Assembly (NCBI RefSeq): GCF_900187305.1
Contig: NZ_LT906434.1
Span: forward strand, 1,488,001 to 1,552,000
Reading direction: 5' to 3'
From: Neisseria zoodegmatis
GTDB taxonomy: Bacteria; Pseudomonadota; Gammaproteobacteria; Burkholderiales; Neisseriaceae
DNA: 64,000 bases
Shown: piece after piece, positions 19,284-28,787 of the stretch
Numbering within the stretch: the first letter of the stretch is position 1
How the letters are laid out: each line of letters starts with the position of its first letter
Notes under the pieces: model-generated
Told to the model about the DNA's origin: nothing
The model's input: only the letters and a program-made list of their open reading frames with translations
Database searches by the model: none
Made by a program: the position numbers and the translations under genes

Positions 19284-20106
19284 GGACTTTCCTTTGGGTA
19301 TGTGGTTTATGTTGTTGTTTTCGGTTTTAGTGTTCCGAAGAACGGGGCTATTGTCGCAAAAAGCCTATCTTCCGCAAAGGTGCCACATGGAAAAGGTATG
19401 CAAATTTGTGAACACCTACTGGGGCTTTGATTTACTTAAATTCCGAGTTGGGTTATCAGGCCGTCTGAAAACCCGATATCATGTTCGCGCAACAATTTGA
19501 ACAAGAACTCTAAAATAGTTTATCAGAAAAGAAAACGGCTTCACCTTTTTTATTTTTCACAGCCAAAATCTAGGCTTTCAAAAATATGCCGTATCGTTAA
19601 ATCGAAGTCTTGCCAAGCCTTTCGCAGTTACTCACAAAAGCTGTGGATAAGTTTGTGGAAAGTTTGTGAGATTCTCATCCTTTTCCCGTCAAATCAGGGT
19701 TTTTACAGGATTGCACAAAAAATAAGCCGACAACTAAAATCTATTTAAATCATATAGTTAATTTAAAAATAGAGTTGTCAAGCTGCTTTTGAGCAGCGGT
19801 CGCCTATCGGGATGCGAAAGTGTGGATAAACCGTTTACCGCTTGACAGAATCTGTAGAAATAATAACCTTCTTTCAGTCAATGATTTAAAGCTGCCGAAT
19901 CTTGTTGAGGCCGTCTGAAATCTATCTGAAATGAGCTTGTTTGGATAAAGTTATGCCTGCGTATTTTTCCGAATAGGTGCCGGGTTCATGCGGAGATTGA
20001 AGACGATGCCGACGGCAAATATCAACACGCTTCTGCGTTGAAGCGTTAAAATACGGCTGCAATTTCACACAAGCTCCACACACACTCTATCTATAAAGGA
20101 TGTCTC
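19284..20106. other. 820-base non-coding region with DnaA boxes and an AT-rich core
   Basis: No convincing gene. Two perfect DnaA boxes (TGTGGATAA, the complement of TTATCCACA) lie at 19642-19650 and 19821-19829, with looser matches near 19653 and 19940. Between them, about 19730-19780 is almost pure A/T. TTGACA at 19842 has no good -10 at 16-18 bases. Uptake sequences are at about 19460 and 19907. The 83-residue frame at 19497-19748 has no Shine-Dalgarno site and a composition unlike its neighbours. The layout resembles a replication-origin or DnaA-titration region. Confidence 0.45.
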
Positions 20107-20970
20107 ATGCGCCACACCCGCCTTCCCTTTTTCAGCATCGTCCGTGTCAGCGGAGATGACCGTGCCGAGTTTTTGCACAATCAATTTTCCAACGACATCA
20201 ACCATCTGGCTGCCGGACAAGCCTGCTATGCCACCTACAATACGCCCAAAGGCCGCGTGATTGCCAATATGCTGGTTTTAAACCGAGGCGATGACGTGCT
20301 GCTGGCCTTGGCTGCCGATTTGGCTGAGAGCGTGGTTAAACGGCTGCGGATGTTTGTGCTGCGTGCGAAAGTGGTTTTTGATCCTCTGCCTGAATGGGGT
20401 GTTGCCTGCGAACTGCCAGAGGGGCTCGAGCCGAAAATCGCCGAAGCGCCAACATTGTCTTTTGATGCGGCGCAGGAAAACGGCGTGTGGACGCTAGAAC
20501 TGCCGCATGGAGGCCGTCTGAAAATCGGCTCTCTGTCAGAACTGCCCGAGTATGATGCGGCCGTAGAAAACGCTTGGAACATACACGAAATAAACAGCGG
20601 CTATCCGTGGATTGGTGCCGCAACCAGCGAAAGCAGCGTGGCGCAAATGCTCAATCAACACACCATCGGCGGCGTACATTTCAAAAAAGGCTGCTATCCC
20701 GGACAGGAAATCATTGCCCGTGCCCAATACCGCGGTCAGGTAAAACGTGGTTTGGCCGTATTGGAAAGCGCATCGCTCGAAGCGCCGGGCGTGGCCGTTG
20801 TGAGCGGGGGTGCGGAAGCCGGTGTGATTATCAACAGCGCGCTAACCGAGCAAGGCAGCATCAATCTTGCTGTGATTAAGTTTTTGGCAGCCAAAGGCGA
20901 ATTGGCCGATGCCGACGGCAATGCTTTAAAACAAAAAGCCGTTTTTTTCAAAACAGAAGATAAAGAATAA
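20107..20970 (+). CDS. ygfZ: YgfZ/GcvT-like folate-binding Fe-S cluster protein
   Basis: 287 residues. Its hallmark is KKGCYPGQEIIAR (residues 193-205) with conserved C196, the motif that defines YgfZ/IBA57 proteins. YgfZ uses tetrahydrofolate to help assemble or repair 4Fe-4S clusters, for example in MiaB. The N-terminal part resembles the GcvT aminomethyltransferase fold (FLHNQFSNDINHL, TPKGRVIANMLVL). AAAGGA precedes the ATG. Confidence 0.9.
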   Translation: MRHTRLPFFSIVRVSGDDRAEFLHNQFSNDINHLAAGQACYATYNTPKGRVIANMLVLNRGDDVLLALAADLAESVVKRLRMFVLRAKVVFDPLPEWGVACELPEGLEPKIAEAPTLSFDAAQENGVWTLELPHGGRLKIGSLSELPEYDAAVENAWNIHEINSGYPWIGAATSESSVAQMLNQHTIGGVHFKKGCYPGQEIIARAQYRGQVKRGLAVLESASLEAPGVAVVSGGAEAGVIINSALTEQGSINLAVIKFLAAKGELADADGNALKQKAVFFKTEDKE

Positions 20971-21061
20971 GCGCAAGACATTTTCAGACGGCCTCACGCC
21001 CTGCCCTTAAACTTTATCCGGCTTAAATATATCGGAACACCAAACCTACCGCCCAAACATT

Positions 21062-21556
21062 ATGTTTAGTATGAGAATCAGCACCGACAGTGCAAAATTT
21101 ACCCGCATCATGCTCAATTTTTGGCCGCCGTTGTTTTTCAGCGGCATCCGCATACTGGAGCTTTCCGACGATTTCCGCTACATGAAGGCAACGCTGAAAG
21201 ATTGGTCGAGCACGCGCAACGTGCACGGCGCACAATTCGGCGGCAGCCTGTTTGCACTGACCGACGCTTCTTATTCGGCCATGCTCAACGGTATGATCGG
21301 CAAGCGTTATTATGTGTGGGACAAATCGGCGCACATCGACTTTATCAAGCCCGGGCGCGGGGCGGTGTTTATCGAGTGCCGCATCACCGATGAAATGCTG
21401 CACGATATTTATGAAAACACCAAAAACGGCGAAAAATACCTGCCTGAAATTCCGGTGCGCGTGTTCGATAAAAACGGTGAAACGGTAGCGATTGCAACGC
21501 GCACGCTTTATATCCGCTTGAAACCCACGTTTAGGCCGAAAGCGAAAGAAGCGTAG
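21062..21556 (+). CDS. Hotdog-fold thioesterase-like protein (DUF4442)
   Basis: 164 residues from ATG 21062; ATG 21071 is also possible and neither has a good ribosome site. The order NFWPPLFFSGIRI, RYMKATLKDWSSTRNVHGAQFGGSLFALTDA and WDKSAHIDFIKPGRGAV matches the DUF4442 group of single-hotdog proteins, related to acyl-CoA thioesterases. The substrate is unknown. Confidence 0.75.
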   Translation: MFSMRISTDSAKFTRIMLNFWPPLFFSGIRILELSDDFRYMKATLKDWSSTRNVHGAQFGGSLFALTDASYSAMLNGMIGKRYYVWDKSAHIDFIKPGRGAVFIECRITDEMLHDIYENTKNGEKYLPEIPVRVFDKNGETVAIATRTLYIRLKPTFRPKAKEA

Positions 21557-21577
21557 TTTATCGGTTTTGATATTAAG

Positions 21578-21608
21578 AAAGGCCGTCTGAAATTTTCAGA
21601 CGGCCTTT
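21578..21608. terminator. Bidirectional terminator of paired uptake sequences
   Basis: AAAGGCCGTCTGAAA facing its complement with a minimal loop, between convergent genes. Confidence 0.8.
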
Positions 21609-21623
21609 TGGCTATTCGGCGGC

Positions 21624-23309
21624 TTACTGTTTGATATTGCGCATATTTTCCGCATTGATGATTTGGTCGGCAATCCCCATCGCTTGGAAGCTGTCGGGGT
21701 CGGCCAAATGCCACATATCGTCCAACACCCTGCGCCCGCAATCGCCGCTCAACAGCGAGCCGGGTTGGATGAATTGATAATGCTCCGACAACAGTTTGAT
21801 CCAACCGTCGGGCTGGCGGCGCACGATGTGGTGAGGTTTCAGCTGCTGCGGATGATCCAATCCCGCGCTGCCGACGATATCGGCAAGTGCTTTTAAAGTG
21901 TTGGCGTGGAAGTTTTTCACGCGTTGGGATTTGTCCGGCACGTCCAAAGCTTTCTGACGCGACGGATCTTGCGTGGCCACGCCGGTGGGGCATTTGTTGG
22001 TGTGACAGGAACGCGATTGGATGCAGCCGACGGCAAACATGAAGCCGCGCGCGCTGTTACACCAGTCGGCGCCCAAGCTCATCATTTTGGCGATGTCGAA
22101 ACCGCTCACCAATTTGCCGCTCACGCCGACTTTGATTTTGTCGCGGATGCCGGCGCCGACCAATGTGTTTTGCACGAAAATCAAGGCATCAACCAGAGGC
22201 ATACCGATGGAGTCCATAAACTCAACAGGCGCCGCGCCGGTGCCGCCTTCCGCGCCGTCCACCACGATGAAGTCGGGATAGTTGTCTTCTTCAATCATGG
22301 CTTTAACAATCGCCATAAACTCCCACGGCATACCGATGCAGAGTTTGAAGCCCACAGGCTTGCCGCCGGACAATTCGCGCAGCTGCTGCCAGAATTTCAC
22401 CAACTCGCGCGGTGTGGAAAAAGCGGGATGGCTGGCCGGAGAAATACAGTCCACGCCGATGGGAATGTCGCGCGTGCGTGCGATTTCTTCGGTGATTTTA
22501 GATGCGGGCAACACGCCGCCTTTGCCCGGCTTCGCGCCTTGCGACAGCTTGATTTCAATCATTTTTACTTGCTCAAGCGAAGCGCGTTCGGCGAAGGTTT
22601 TAGGATTGAAATTGCCGTGCTCGTCGCGGCAGCCGAAATAACCCGTACCCAACTCCCAAATCAGATCGCCACCATGTTTTTTATGGTAAGGGCTGATGCT
22701 GCCTTCGCCGGTGTCGTGGGCAAAACCGCCCATCTTCGCGCCGCTGTTGAGCGCTTCGATGGCGGCAGCGGAAAGTGCGCCGAAACTCATGGCGGAAATG
22801 TTGAATACGGATAAGTCGTAAGGTTGCAGACAGCGCTCGTTGCCGACACGCACACGGAAATCATGGTTGTCGATTTTGTGGCTGTTGCCCGAATGCAAAA
22901 ACCACTCGCTGCCGGTTTTGTTCAAATCGTTGATGCTGCCGAAAGCCGTTGTGCTGTCGAGATTTTTTGCCCGCTGGTAAACCAGCGAACGCTGCTGGCG
23001 CGAAAACGGCACCTGCTCTTGATCGTCTTCCAAGAAATACTGGCGGATTTCGGGGCGGAAGTTTTCCAGCAGAAAACGAATGTGTCCGCCGATGGGATAG
23101 TTGCGCAGAATCGCGTGGCGTCTTTGGGTAACGTCGTGTATGCCCAGCAGCGAAAACGCCAACGAAATGGCAAACAGCCACCAAATTTGAAACAGCAGGC
23201 TGAATACGGTCAGTGCGCCAAACAGCCACAGCAGGCCGTAGCGCGGCATAATCAAAAAGCCGTAATTGGCAGAATGGGTATTGGTTGGTTTGGGTTCGTC
23301 TTTCGCCAT
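21624..23309 (-). CDS. FMN-binding glutamate-synthase-family membrane protein
   Basis: 561 residues. Residues 20-60 form two hydrophobic helices (LLWLFGALTVFSLLFQIWWL and following), absent from true glutamate synthase. The rest is the Glu_synthase FMN barrel: ISAMSFGALS, NSGAKMGGFAHDTGEGSIS, KPGKGGVLP, VVDGAEGGTGAAP, GADWCNSARGFMFA, and a cysteine cluster CIQSRSCHTNKCPTG that in GltB ligates the 3Fe-4S cluster. There is no amidotransferase domain. Such stand-alone proteins are common in proteobacteria with unproven substrates; membrane anchoring suggests electron transfer with the quinone pool, which is inference. Confidence 0.88.
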   Translation of the reverse strand: MAKDEPKPTNTHSANYGFLIMPRYGLLWLFGALTVFSLLFQIWWLFAISLAFSLLGIHDVTQRRHAILRNYPIGGHIRFLLENFRPEIRQYFLEDDQEQVPFSRQQRSLVYQRAKNLDSTTAFGSINDLNKTGSEWFLHSGNSHKIDNHDFRVRVGNERCLQPYDLSVFNISAMSFGALSAAAIEALNSGAKMGGFAHDTGEGSISPYHKKHGGDLIWELGTGYFGCRDEHGNFNPKTFAERASLEQVKMIEIKLSQGAKPGKGGVLPASKITEEIARTRDIPIGVDCISPASHPAFSTPRELVKFWQQLRELSGGKPVGFKLCIGMPWEFMAIVKAMIEEDNYPDFIVVDGAEGGTGAAPVEFMDSIGMPLVDALIFVQNTLVGAGIRDKIKVGVSGKLVSGFDIAKMMSLGADWCNSARGFMFAVGCIQSRSCHTNKCPTGVATQDPSRQKALDVPDKSQRVKNFHANTLKALADIVGSAGLDHPQQLKPHHIVRRQPDGWIKLLSEHYQFIQPGSLLSGDCGRRVLDDMWHLADPDSFQAMGIADQIINAENMRNIKQ

Positions 23310-23556
23310 ACAGCGCAGTTCCTGAACAAGGGTTCGTTAAAGTATTTATCACATGAATTATACGCCCTTCTCTCTATAAATACCGCATAAGGAAAACGGT
23401 CTTTTCAGACGGCCTCAAACCCATGATGCAGGCTTGAGGCCGTCTGAAAACGAGATGAGTGGTGCTTAATAAAACACTACCTGCTTTCATTCACACATTC
23501 CACGAAATACCGCTGCTTGCTATAATCGCCGCCACTTCTCTAAGACAACGATACAC

Positions 23557-24339
23557 ATGTCCCAGCAAAAAGCCCCTTTCACCTTACGTTTGGCCCGCTT
23601 GGCCAAGCTCGCCGTTTGGCTGTTTAAAACCGGCCGCAATCTGAGCAATATCGACGGCAACAATCCCAACGAGCGCGAACAGGCCTTGATTACGCTCGGC
23701 TCCACCGCTTTGCAGGCGGTCGGCGCCAAACTCAACGTGACCACGCCGCCCGAACATTTCAGCGTTACCGGCACTTTGGTTGTGGCCAACCATGTGTCTT
23801 GGCTGGACATTTTCGCCATGAGCGCCCTCTTTCCCAGCAGCTTCATCGCCAAACAGGAAATCAGCAACTGGCCGGTATTGGGCAAAATGGGACGCAACGC
23901 AGGCACGGTGTTCATCAACCGCAACTCGCGCAAAGATGTCGAACCGATTAACCAAGCCATTACCGCAGCATTGAAAAACGGCCAAAACGTCAGCTTTTTC
24001 CCCGAAGCCAAAACCTCTTCCGGTATGGACGTTTTACCCTTTAAAGCCGCCCTCTTCCAATCCGCCCTAGACAGCGGCGCCCCCGTGCAAACCGTGGTTT
24101 TGCGCTATTACGACCATTTAGGCCGACGCACCACCATGCCTTCCTACGCCGATGTCAACCTGCTTACCTCGCTCTGGCGCGTGGTCTCCATGCCCGAACT
24201 GCACATTCATGTGGATTTCGGCAAACCGATTACCAGCGAGGAATATCAAGGCCAAGACAGATTTGCATTGAAAGAAGCCGCCGAAGCCTATGTGCGCAAA
24301 AAAGTTTTGGAAGACAGCCCCGACCCCGAAGCGGTTTAG
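23557..24339 (+). CDS. 1-acyl-glycerol-3-phosphate acyltransferase-like protein (PlsC family)
   Basis: 260 residues. Acyltransferase motif I H79-x4-D84 in NHVSWLDIF; motif II region [14 protein letters not shown]; motif [13 protein letters not shown] around E150, where most PlsC proteins read FPEGTRS. It probably transfers an acyl chain onto a lysophospholipid or lysophosphatidate at the inner membrane. Neisseria carry several PlsC paralogues (NlaA, NlaB and others); I cannot say which this is. Confidence 0.85.
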   Translation: MSQQKAPFTLRLARLAKLAVWLFKTGRNLSNIDGNNPNEREQALITLGSTALQAVGAKLNVTTPPEHFSVTGTLVVANHVSWLDIFAMSALFPSSFIAKQEISNWPVLGKMGRNAGTVFINRNSRKDVEPINQAITAALKNGQNVSFFPEAKTSSGMDVLPFKAALFQSALDSGAPVQTVVLRYYDHLGRRTTMPSYADVNLLTSLWRVVSMPELHIHVDFGKPITSEEYQGQDRFALKEAAEAYVRKKVLEDSPDPEAV

Positions 24340-24376
24340 CGGTTTGCTTAGAACTTAGATACCTTCCTTAAGATAA

Positions 24377-24404
24377 AGGCCGTCTGAAAATATTCAGACG
24401 GCCT
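24377..24404. terminator. Bidirectional terminator of paired uptake sequences
   Basis: AGGCCGTCTGAA, AATA loop, TTCAGACGGCCT, between the convergent acyltransferase and nitroreductase genes. Confidence 0.8.
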
Positions 24405-24436
24405 CTTGCTATCGGCTTCATCATAAGACGATGATT

Positions 24437-25192
24437 TTAAGATGGTTCCGAATCCGCACTCATCTTAGTCAACCAACCTTGCTGCTGCATCAGCTTGATG
24501 TTTCTGGGCGCGTAAGTATTGCTGTAATAGCGGGCGAACTTCTCTCGATAAGGAAATTTTTCACGCGCTTCACCAAACGCCGTCATCGTTTGCTCGTATT
24601 GCTCGAGGCCGTCTGAAAGCGTGGCGTCGTCGGGATAAGCGTTTTCCGCATAAACGGTTTGCTCAGGCAAACGCGGTTTGAGCTTCATCTCAACGTCCGG
24701 CTCGCCGATGCACAGCCCGACAATCGGAAAGGTATTTTTCGGCAGCTTGAGCAGTTCGACCAACTCCACCGCAATATTGCGGATACCGCCGGTATAGCAG
24801 GTGGCGTAACTCAAACTTTCGGCGGCAACCACCGCATTTTGGGCAGCCAATGCCGTGTCGGTTACCGCCGTAATCAAGCTGTCCGGCTCGCCTGCCGCGG
24901 TGTAAGTGCCTCCGGCCGCACGGCTGCACAAGTCGGCGCGGTGAAGATCCGCCACAAAAATCAAGTACACGCCGCAGGTGCCGATTTGAGGATTGGCAGG
25001 CTGCAATTCAACAATTTTTTGACGCAACTCGGGCGAAGTGATGTTAATAATCGTGTAGTGCTGGCCGTTCATCCAAGACGGCGCTTGTCTGGCGCAATCG
25101 ATGATGGTTTGAATGTCGGCATCAGGCACGGGAGTGTTTTTAAAATGGCGGTAAGTGCGGTGGTTCAGCATGGTTTCGACAGCGTTTTTCAT
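24437..25192 (-). CDS. NfsA-like nitroreductase family oxidoreductase
   Basis: 251 residues. FMN-dependent nitroreductase fold: HRTYRHFKNTPVP near the N-terminus (FMN phosphate contact), ARQAPSWMNGQHYTIINI, ALAAQNAVVAAESLSYATCYTGGIRN, and IVGLCIGEPD, the order seen in NfsA/FRP-type enzymes. It probably reduces nitroaromatics, quinones or flavins with NADPH. An uptake sequence lies in frame at about 24606. Confidence 0.87.
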   Translation of the reverse strand: MKNAVETMLNHRTYRHFKNTPVPDADIQTIIDCARQAPSWMNGQHYTIINITSPELRQKIVELQPANPQIGTCGVYLIFVADLHRADLCSRAAGGTYTAAGEPDSLITAVTDTALAAQNAVVAAESLSYATCYTGGIRNIAVELVELLKLPKNTFPIVGLCIGEPDVEMKLKPRLPEQTVYAENAYPDDATLSDGLEQYEQTMTAFGEAREKFPYREKFARYYSNTYAPRNIKLMQQQGWLTKMSADSEPS

Positions 25193-25379
25193 GGCGGTTA
25201 TCCTGAATCAAGAAACGTGAAAATTGTATGCCCGACAAGGCGAAACGTCTATACCGGGCGCAACCCGCAAGCCGCATCAAAAAGCTGGATAGCACTGCGG
25301 CTTTGTTATAAAATGCAATCAGACTCAGGTAAGCAATCATTTGCTTAATTTTTAATTGTCTTTTAAAGAGGAAAACGAT

Positions 25380-25604
25380 ATGTTTCCAGAATACCGTGAT
25401 TTAATTTCAAAATTAAAACAAGAAGATGCACACTTTGCCCGTTTGTTTAACGAGCACAACGAGCTTGACGACAAAATCACCGGCTTAACCAACAACCCCG
25501 TTACCGGCGGCTTGGATGAAATCGAAGAGCTGAAAAAACAAAAATTACATCTGAAAGATCAGTTGTACGCAATCCTGCAAAAAGCCGACAAAGAAGGCAA
25601 ATAA
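25380..25604 (+). CDS. YdcH family small coiled-coil protein (DUF465)
   Basis: 74 residues from ATG 25380, preceded by AAGAGG; the frame upstream to 25356 contains the ribosome site and is not coding. MFPEYRDLISKLKQEDAHFARLFNEHNELD, followed by IEELKKQKLHLKDQLYAIL, is the DUF465 pattern of a helical hairpin. The cellular role of the family is not established. Confidence 0.9.
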   Translation: MFPEYRDLISKLKQEDAHFARLFNEHNELDDKITGLTNNPVTGGLDEIEELKKQKLHLKDQLYAILQKADKEGK

Positions 25605-25619
25605 GCACCCTATTGGATG

Positions 25620-25650
25620 AAAGGCCGTCTGAAATTTTCAGACGGCCTTT
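25620..25650. terminator. Bidirectional terminator of paired uptake sequences
   Basis: AAAGGCCGTCTGAAA facing its complement, then TTTTTG, between the convergent ydcH-like and lipocalin genes. Confidence 0.8.
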
Positions 25651-25675
25651 TTGTGTTTCAAACCGCATTTGCAGA

Positions 25676-26224
25676 TTATTTTGCCTGCCCGTGCTTGGTG
25701 AGGATAAGCGTAGATAAATCATATCCTTGAGCCTGCGCCTGTTGCAGATAAGCCTGATACACTGCCTCATCCATATCCGGCTTGCGCGACAACAACCACA
25801 AATATTTCCTATCCGGCTGACCCACCATCGCATATTGGTAATCACTGTCCAACGCCATTACCCAATAAGGCGCCTTGCCCACAGGCAGCCAGCGTATCGC
25901 TTTAGGCAGAAAAGTTACGCTCAGCTTGGTGTTTTCCGCATTCTGCACGCGCGCCAAACCTTCCGCCACCGACCAAGTGCCGTCGGCCTTCAAACAACGG
26001 TTGGTCACACTGATGGTGTCTTTGCTCTTAATCTGATAAAACGCCGTCACATCCGAAGCACATTGATTTTGGTAAGGCATAGGCAAACGCGCGATTTCAT
26101 ACCATTGCCCGGCATAACGCTGCACATCCACTTGCGACACGGTTTGCAGTGGCGGCAAACCCTCCGCCTGTGCAGAAGCGGCAGAACACACCGCACCCAG
26201 CAAAAACAAGCCTTTCATTTTCAT
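25676..26224 (-). CDS. Lipocalin family protein (Blc-like), secreted
   Basis: 182 residues from ATG 26224, with GGAG upstream. The signal peptide ends near AASAQAEG; no lipobox cysteine is seen, so unlike E. coli Blc it is probably soluble in the periplasm. VDVQRYAGQWYEIARLPMPYQ is the lipocalin GxW signature; YAMVGQPDRKYLWLLSRKPDMD is the second conserved block of bacterial lipocalins. It is expected to bind lysophospholipids or other hydrophobic ligands. Confidence 0.9.
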   Translation of the reverse strand: MKMKGLFLLGAVCSAASAQAEGLPPLQTVSQVDVQRYAGQWYEIARLPMPYQNQCASDVTAFYQIKSKDTISVTNRCLKADGTWSVAEGLARVQNAENTKLSVTFLPKAIRWLPVGKAPYWVMALDSDYQYAMVGQPDRKYLWLLSRKPDMDEAVYQAYLQQAQAQGYDLSTLILTKHGQAK

Positions 26225-26495
26225 CACACACTCTCCTTCGGTTAAAAGTTTGAGCATATATCAATCCCGCAAAGGCACACGCCAATTTAAGTAAAGATAG
26301 TGGAAATATTTGCCCGCCGCGCTCACAGCCTGAAAATCCCGTCCCGCCACATTCTGCAAACTCTTTAGCGCTACACGATCATACCTCGGCAAGCCATACC
26401 GTTTTCTGCTCAACACCTTTCACATAAAGGCATGAGGCCGTCTGAAATATGCTAAAATCCCCCATTTGATTACATTAGCCATTTCAGGAAATCAC

Positions 26496-27587
26496 ATGAG
26501 CTTAAAATGCGGCATCGTCGGCCTGCCCAACGTCGGCAAATCCACCTTGTTCAACGCCTTAACCCAATCCGGTATCGAAGCGGCCAACTACCCCTTCTGT
26601 ACGATTGAGCCGAACGTCGGCATCGTCGAAGTGCCCGATCCGCGCATGGCCGAGCTGGCTAAAATCGTTAACCCGCAAAAAATGCAGCCCGCCATTGTCG
26701 AATTTGTCGACATCGCAGGCTTGGTAGCAGGCGCGAGCAAAGGCGAAGGCTTGGGCAACCAGTTTCTCGCCAACATCCGCGAAACCGATGCCATTGTGAA
26801 CGTCGTGCGCTGCTTCGACGACGACAATATCGTGCACGTTTCCGGCAAAGTCGATCCGATTGCCGACATCGAAACCATTGGCACAGAGCTGGCATTGGCC
26901 GATCTTGCCAGCGTAGAAAAAGCCATCACCCGCGAAGGCAAACGTGCCAAATCAGGCGATAAAGACGCACAAAAACTCGTTGCCCTGTGCGAAAAACTGC
27001 TGCCCCATCTCAACGAAGGCAAACCCGTGCGCTCATTCGGCCTCGATGCCGAAGAACTCGCCATGCTTCGCCCCCTATTCCTGCTCACCGCCAAACCCGC
27101 CATGTATGTGGGCAACGTAGCGGAAGACGGTTTTGAAAACAACCCGCACTTAGACCGCCTGAAAGAATTGGCTGCCAAAGAAAACGCGCCCGTAGTCGCC
27201 GTGTGCGCCGCATTGGAAAGCGAAATTGCCGAACTCGAAGACGAAGAAAAAGCCGAATTCCTCGCCGAAATGGGCTTGGAAGAACCCGGCCTCAACCGCC
27301 TGATCCGCGCCGGCTACGACCTACTCGGTCTGCAAACTTACTTTACCGCCGGCGTAAAAGAAGTCCGCGCTTGGACCATTCACAAAGGCGACACCGCCCC
27401 GCAAGCCGCAGGTGTGATCCATACCGATTTCGAACGCGGTTTCATCCGCGCCCAAGTCATTGCTTACGACGATTTCGTTACCTTAGGTGGCGAAGCCAAA
27501 GCCAAAGAAGCCGGCAAAATGCGCGCCGAAGGTAAGGAATATGTGGTGCAAGATGGAGATGTGATTCATTTCTTGTTTAATGTGTAA
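26496..27587 (+). CDS. ychF: Ribosome-binding ATPase YchF
   Basis: 363 residues from ATG 26496 ([17 protein letters not shown]), with AGGAA 7 bases upstream. An Obg-related P-loop protein that prefers ATP over GTP because the NKxD motif is altered. G1 GLPNVGKST at 9-17; [22 protein letters not shown] at switch II; helical insertion; C-terminal TGS domain ([39 protein letters not shown]). It binds ribosomes and affects the oxidative-stress response. Confidence 0.97.
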   Translation: MSLKCGIVGLPNVGKSTLFNALTQSGIEAANYPFCTIEPNVGIVEVPDPRMAELAKIVNPQKMQPAIVEFVDIAGLVAGASKGEGLGNQFLANIRETDAIVNVVRCFDDDNIVHVSGKVDPIADIETIGTELALADLASVEKAITREGKRAKSGDKDAQKLVALCEKLLPHLNEGKPVRSFGLDAEELAMLRPLFLLTAKPAMYVGNVAEDGFENNPHLDRLKELAAKENAPVVAVCAALESEIAELEDEEKAEFLAEMGLEEPGLNRLIRAGYDLLGLQTYFTAGVKEVRAWTIHKGDTAPQAAGVIHTDFERGFIRAQVIAYDDFVTLGGEAKAKEAGKMRAEGKEYVVQDGDVIHFLFNV

Positions 27588-27634
27588 GCAAGGCCGTCTG
27601 AAATATTACTTGATTAAGAAAAGGAGTATTTAGA

Positions 27635-28027
27635 ATGAAGCTAGTTAAATTATCTTGTGCTTTTATATTGATGTTAGGAGTTCAAAGTCAGGCAATGGCT
27701 TTTGATGAGTGTGATAAATACAAAACTTCTTATGATCGCACTTATTGCATGGGCAAGTTATTCATGGAATCAGATAAAGAATTAAATAGTGTTTATAAAT
27801 CTTTAGTTGCATCGGTGAATAATAAAACCAAACAAGGCTTAGTTGAAACACAGCATAGTTGGATAAAATATCGTGATGAAGTTTGTCAGCCTGAATCAGG
27901 CACTATTAATGTAGACTGTAATTATCGTGTGAATAAAGAACGTACTGAATATCTTCGCGACCGTTTACGTGAATGTAAAGTTGGTAATTGCCGCGCTGAT
28001 ATGATTACACGTAGTAGTTGGCGATGA
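27635..28027 (+). CDS. LprI-like putative lysozyme inhibitor (DUF1311)
   Basis: 130 residues. Sec signal peptide to about residue 22 (SQAMA), then a small domain with DECDKYKTSYDRTYCMGKLF, QHSWIKYRDEVCQPES and several cysteines, the pattern of the LprI N-terminal family. Some members inhibit lysozyme; for this one it is inference. AAAGGAG precedes the ATG. Its stop overlaps the next start (ATGA), so it is coupled to the amidase gene. Base composition is richer in A/T than in the flanking ychF and tyrS genes. Confidence 0.82.
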   Translation: MKLVKLSCAFILMLGVQSQAMAFDECDKYKTSYDRTYCMGKLFMESDKELNSVYKSLVASVNNKTKQGLVETQHSWIKYRDEVCQPESGTINVDCNYRVNKERTEYLRDRLRECKVGNCRADMITRSSWR

Positions 28028-28743
28028 AAGATCAGATTTTTAGCATAATTTGCTTTTTATTGTTATCACTAAATGCTTGGGCAACTGAAAATCCGTTGTT
28101 GGTTTTGGATTCCGGCCATACGCCCAAGCATGGAGGTGCATTGGGCATAAAAGGGCAATATGAAGTTGTTTATAACGACCAGTTTGTCAGTAAATTACAG
28201 CCTGAGTTGGAAAAGGCGGGTTGGAAAGTTATGCTTACTCGTCTTCCGGAACAAGAGATTGGTCTAAGCGAGCGTGCGGCCCTTGCTAATAAAAATGGTG
28301 CGGTAATTTTCTTATCGATACATCATGACTCTGCCCAACTAAAATATTTACAGGAAGTTGAGCATAACGGTCAGAAAGTTTATCAAACTACCCGCCCTAT
28401 CAGAGGGTATTCGTTGTTTGTTTCTGGTAAGAATCCGGAATTCATAAAATCACAAAAACTCGCCGCTTCGATTGGAAAGGAGTTGCGTGGATTAGGGCGT
28501 GTGCCGACACTGCATCATGCAGAACCCATTGCAGGCGAAAACCGCTTATTGTTAGATAAAACAAACGGCGTTTATCGTTATGATGAACTGGCAGTATTGC
28601 GTCAAACAACTATGCCGGCAGTTTTATTAGAAATTGGTGTGATTGTGGATAAGCAAGATGAAGCTTATATCAGCCAAACAGAAAACCAGCGGGCCATGAT
28701 TAATGCGATTGTACGCGCTTTGCAGCCATATCAACATTTTTAG
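28024..28743 (+). CDS. N-acetylmuramoyl-L-alanine amidase (Amidase_3)
   Basis: 239 residues from ATG 28024, overlapping the previous stop. Signal peptide to about residue 20 (SLNAWA), so it acts in the periplasm or outside. Zinc amidase residues: His in LVLDSGHTPKHGG, Glu in KGQYEVVYND, His in FLSIHHDS, and catalytic Glu in LLEIGVI. It lacks the AMIN targeting domain of AmiC. It cleaves the bond between MurNAc and the stem peptide. The pairing with a putative lysozyme inhibitor suggests that wall attack and protection are co-regulated. AT-rich like its partner. Confidence 0.88.
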   Translation: MKDQIFSIICFLLLSLNAWATENPLLVLDSGHTPKHGGALGIKGQYEVVYNDQFVSKLQPELEKAGWKVMLTRLPEQEIGLSERAALANKNGAVIFLSIHHDSAQLKYLQEVEHNGQKVYQTTRPIRGYSLFVSGKNPEFIKSQKLAASIGKELRGLGRVPTLHHAEPIAGENRLLLDKTNGVYRYDELAVLRQTTMPAVLLEIGVIVDKQDEAYISQTENQRAMINAIVRALQPYQHF

Positions 28744-28787
28744 CATAAGTAGTTGAATACTTTTACAATATCATTTAAGTCATTGTT

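Noticed and set aside
19497..19748. 83-codon open frame in the DnaA-box region
   Set aside because: No Shine-Dalgarno site, unlikely composition (Lys/Arg/Ser-rich), and it crosses a DnaA box; more likely non-coding.
19730..19780. AT-rich stretch as a dif recombination site
   Set aside because: It lacks the two XerC/XerD half-sites with a 6-base centre.
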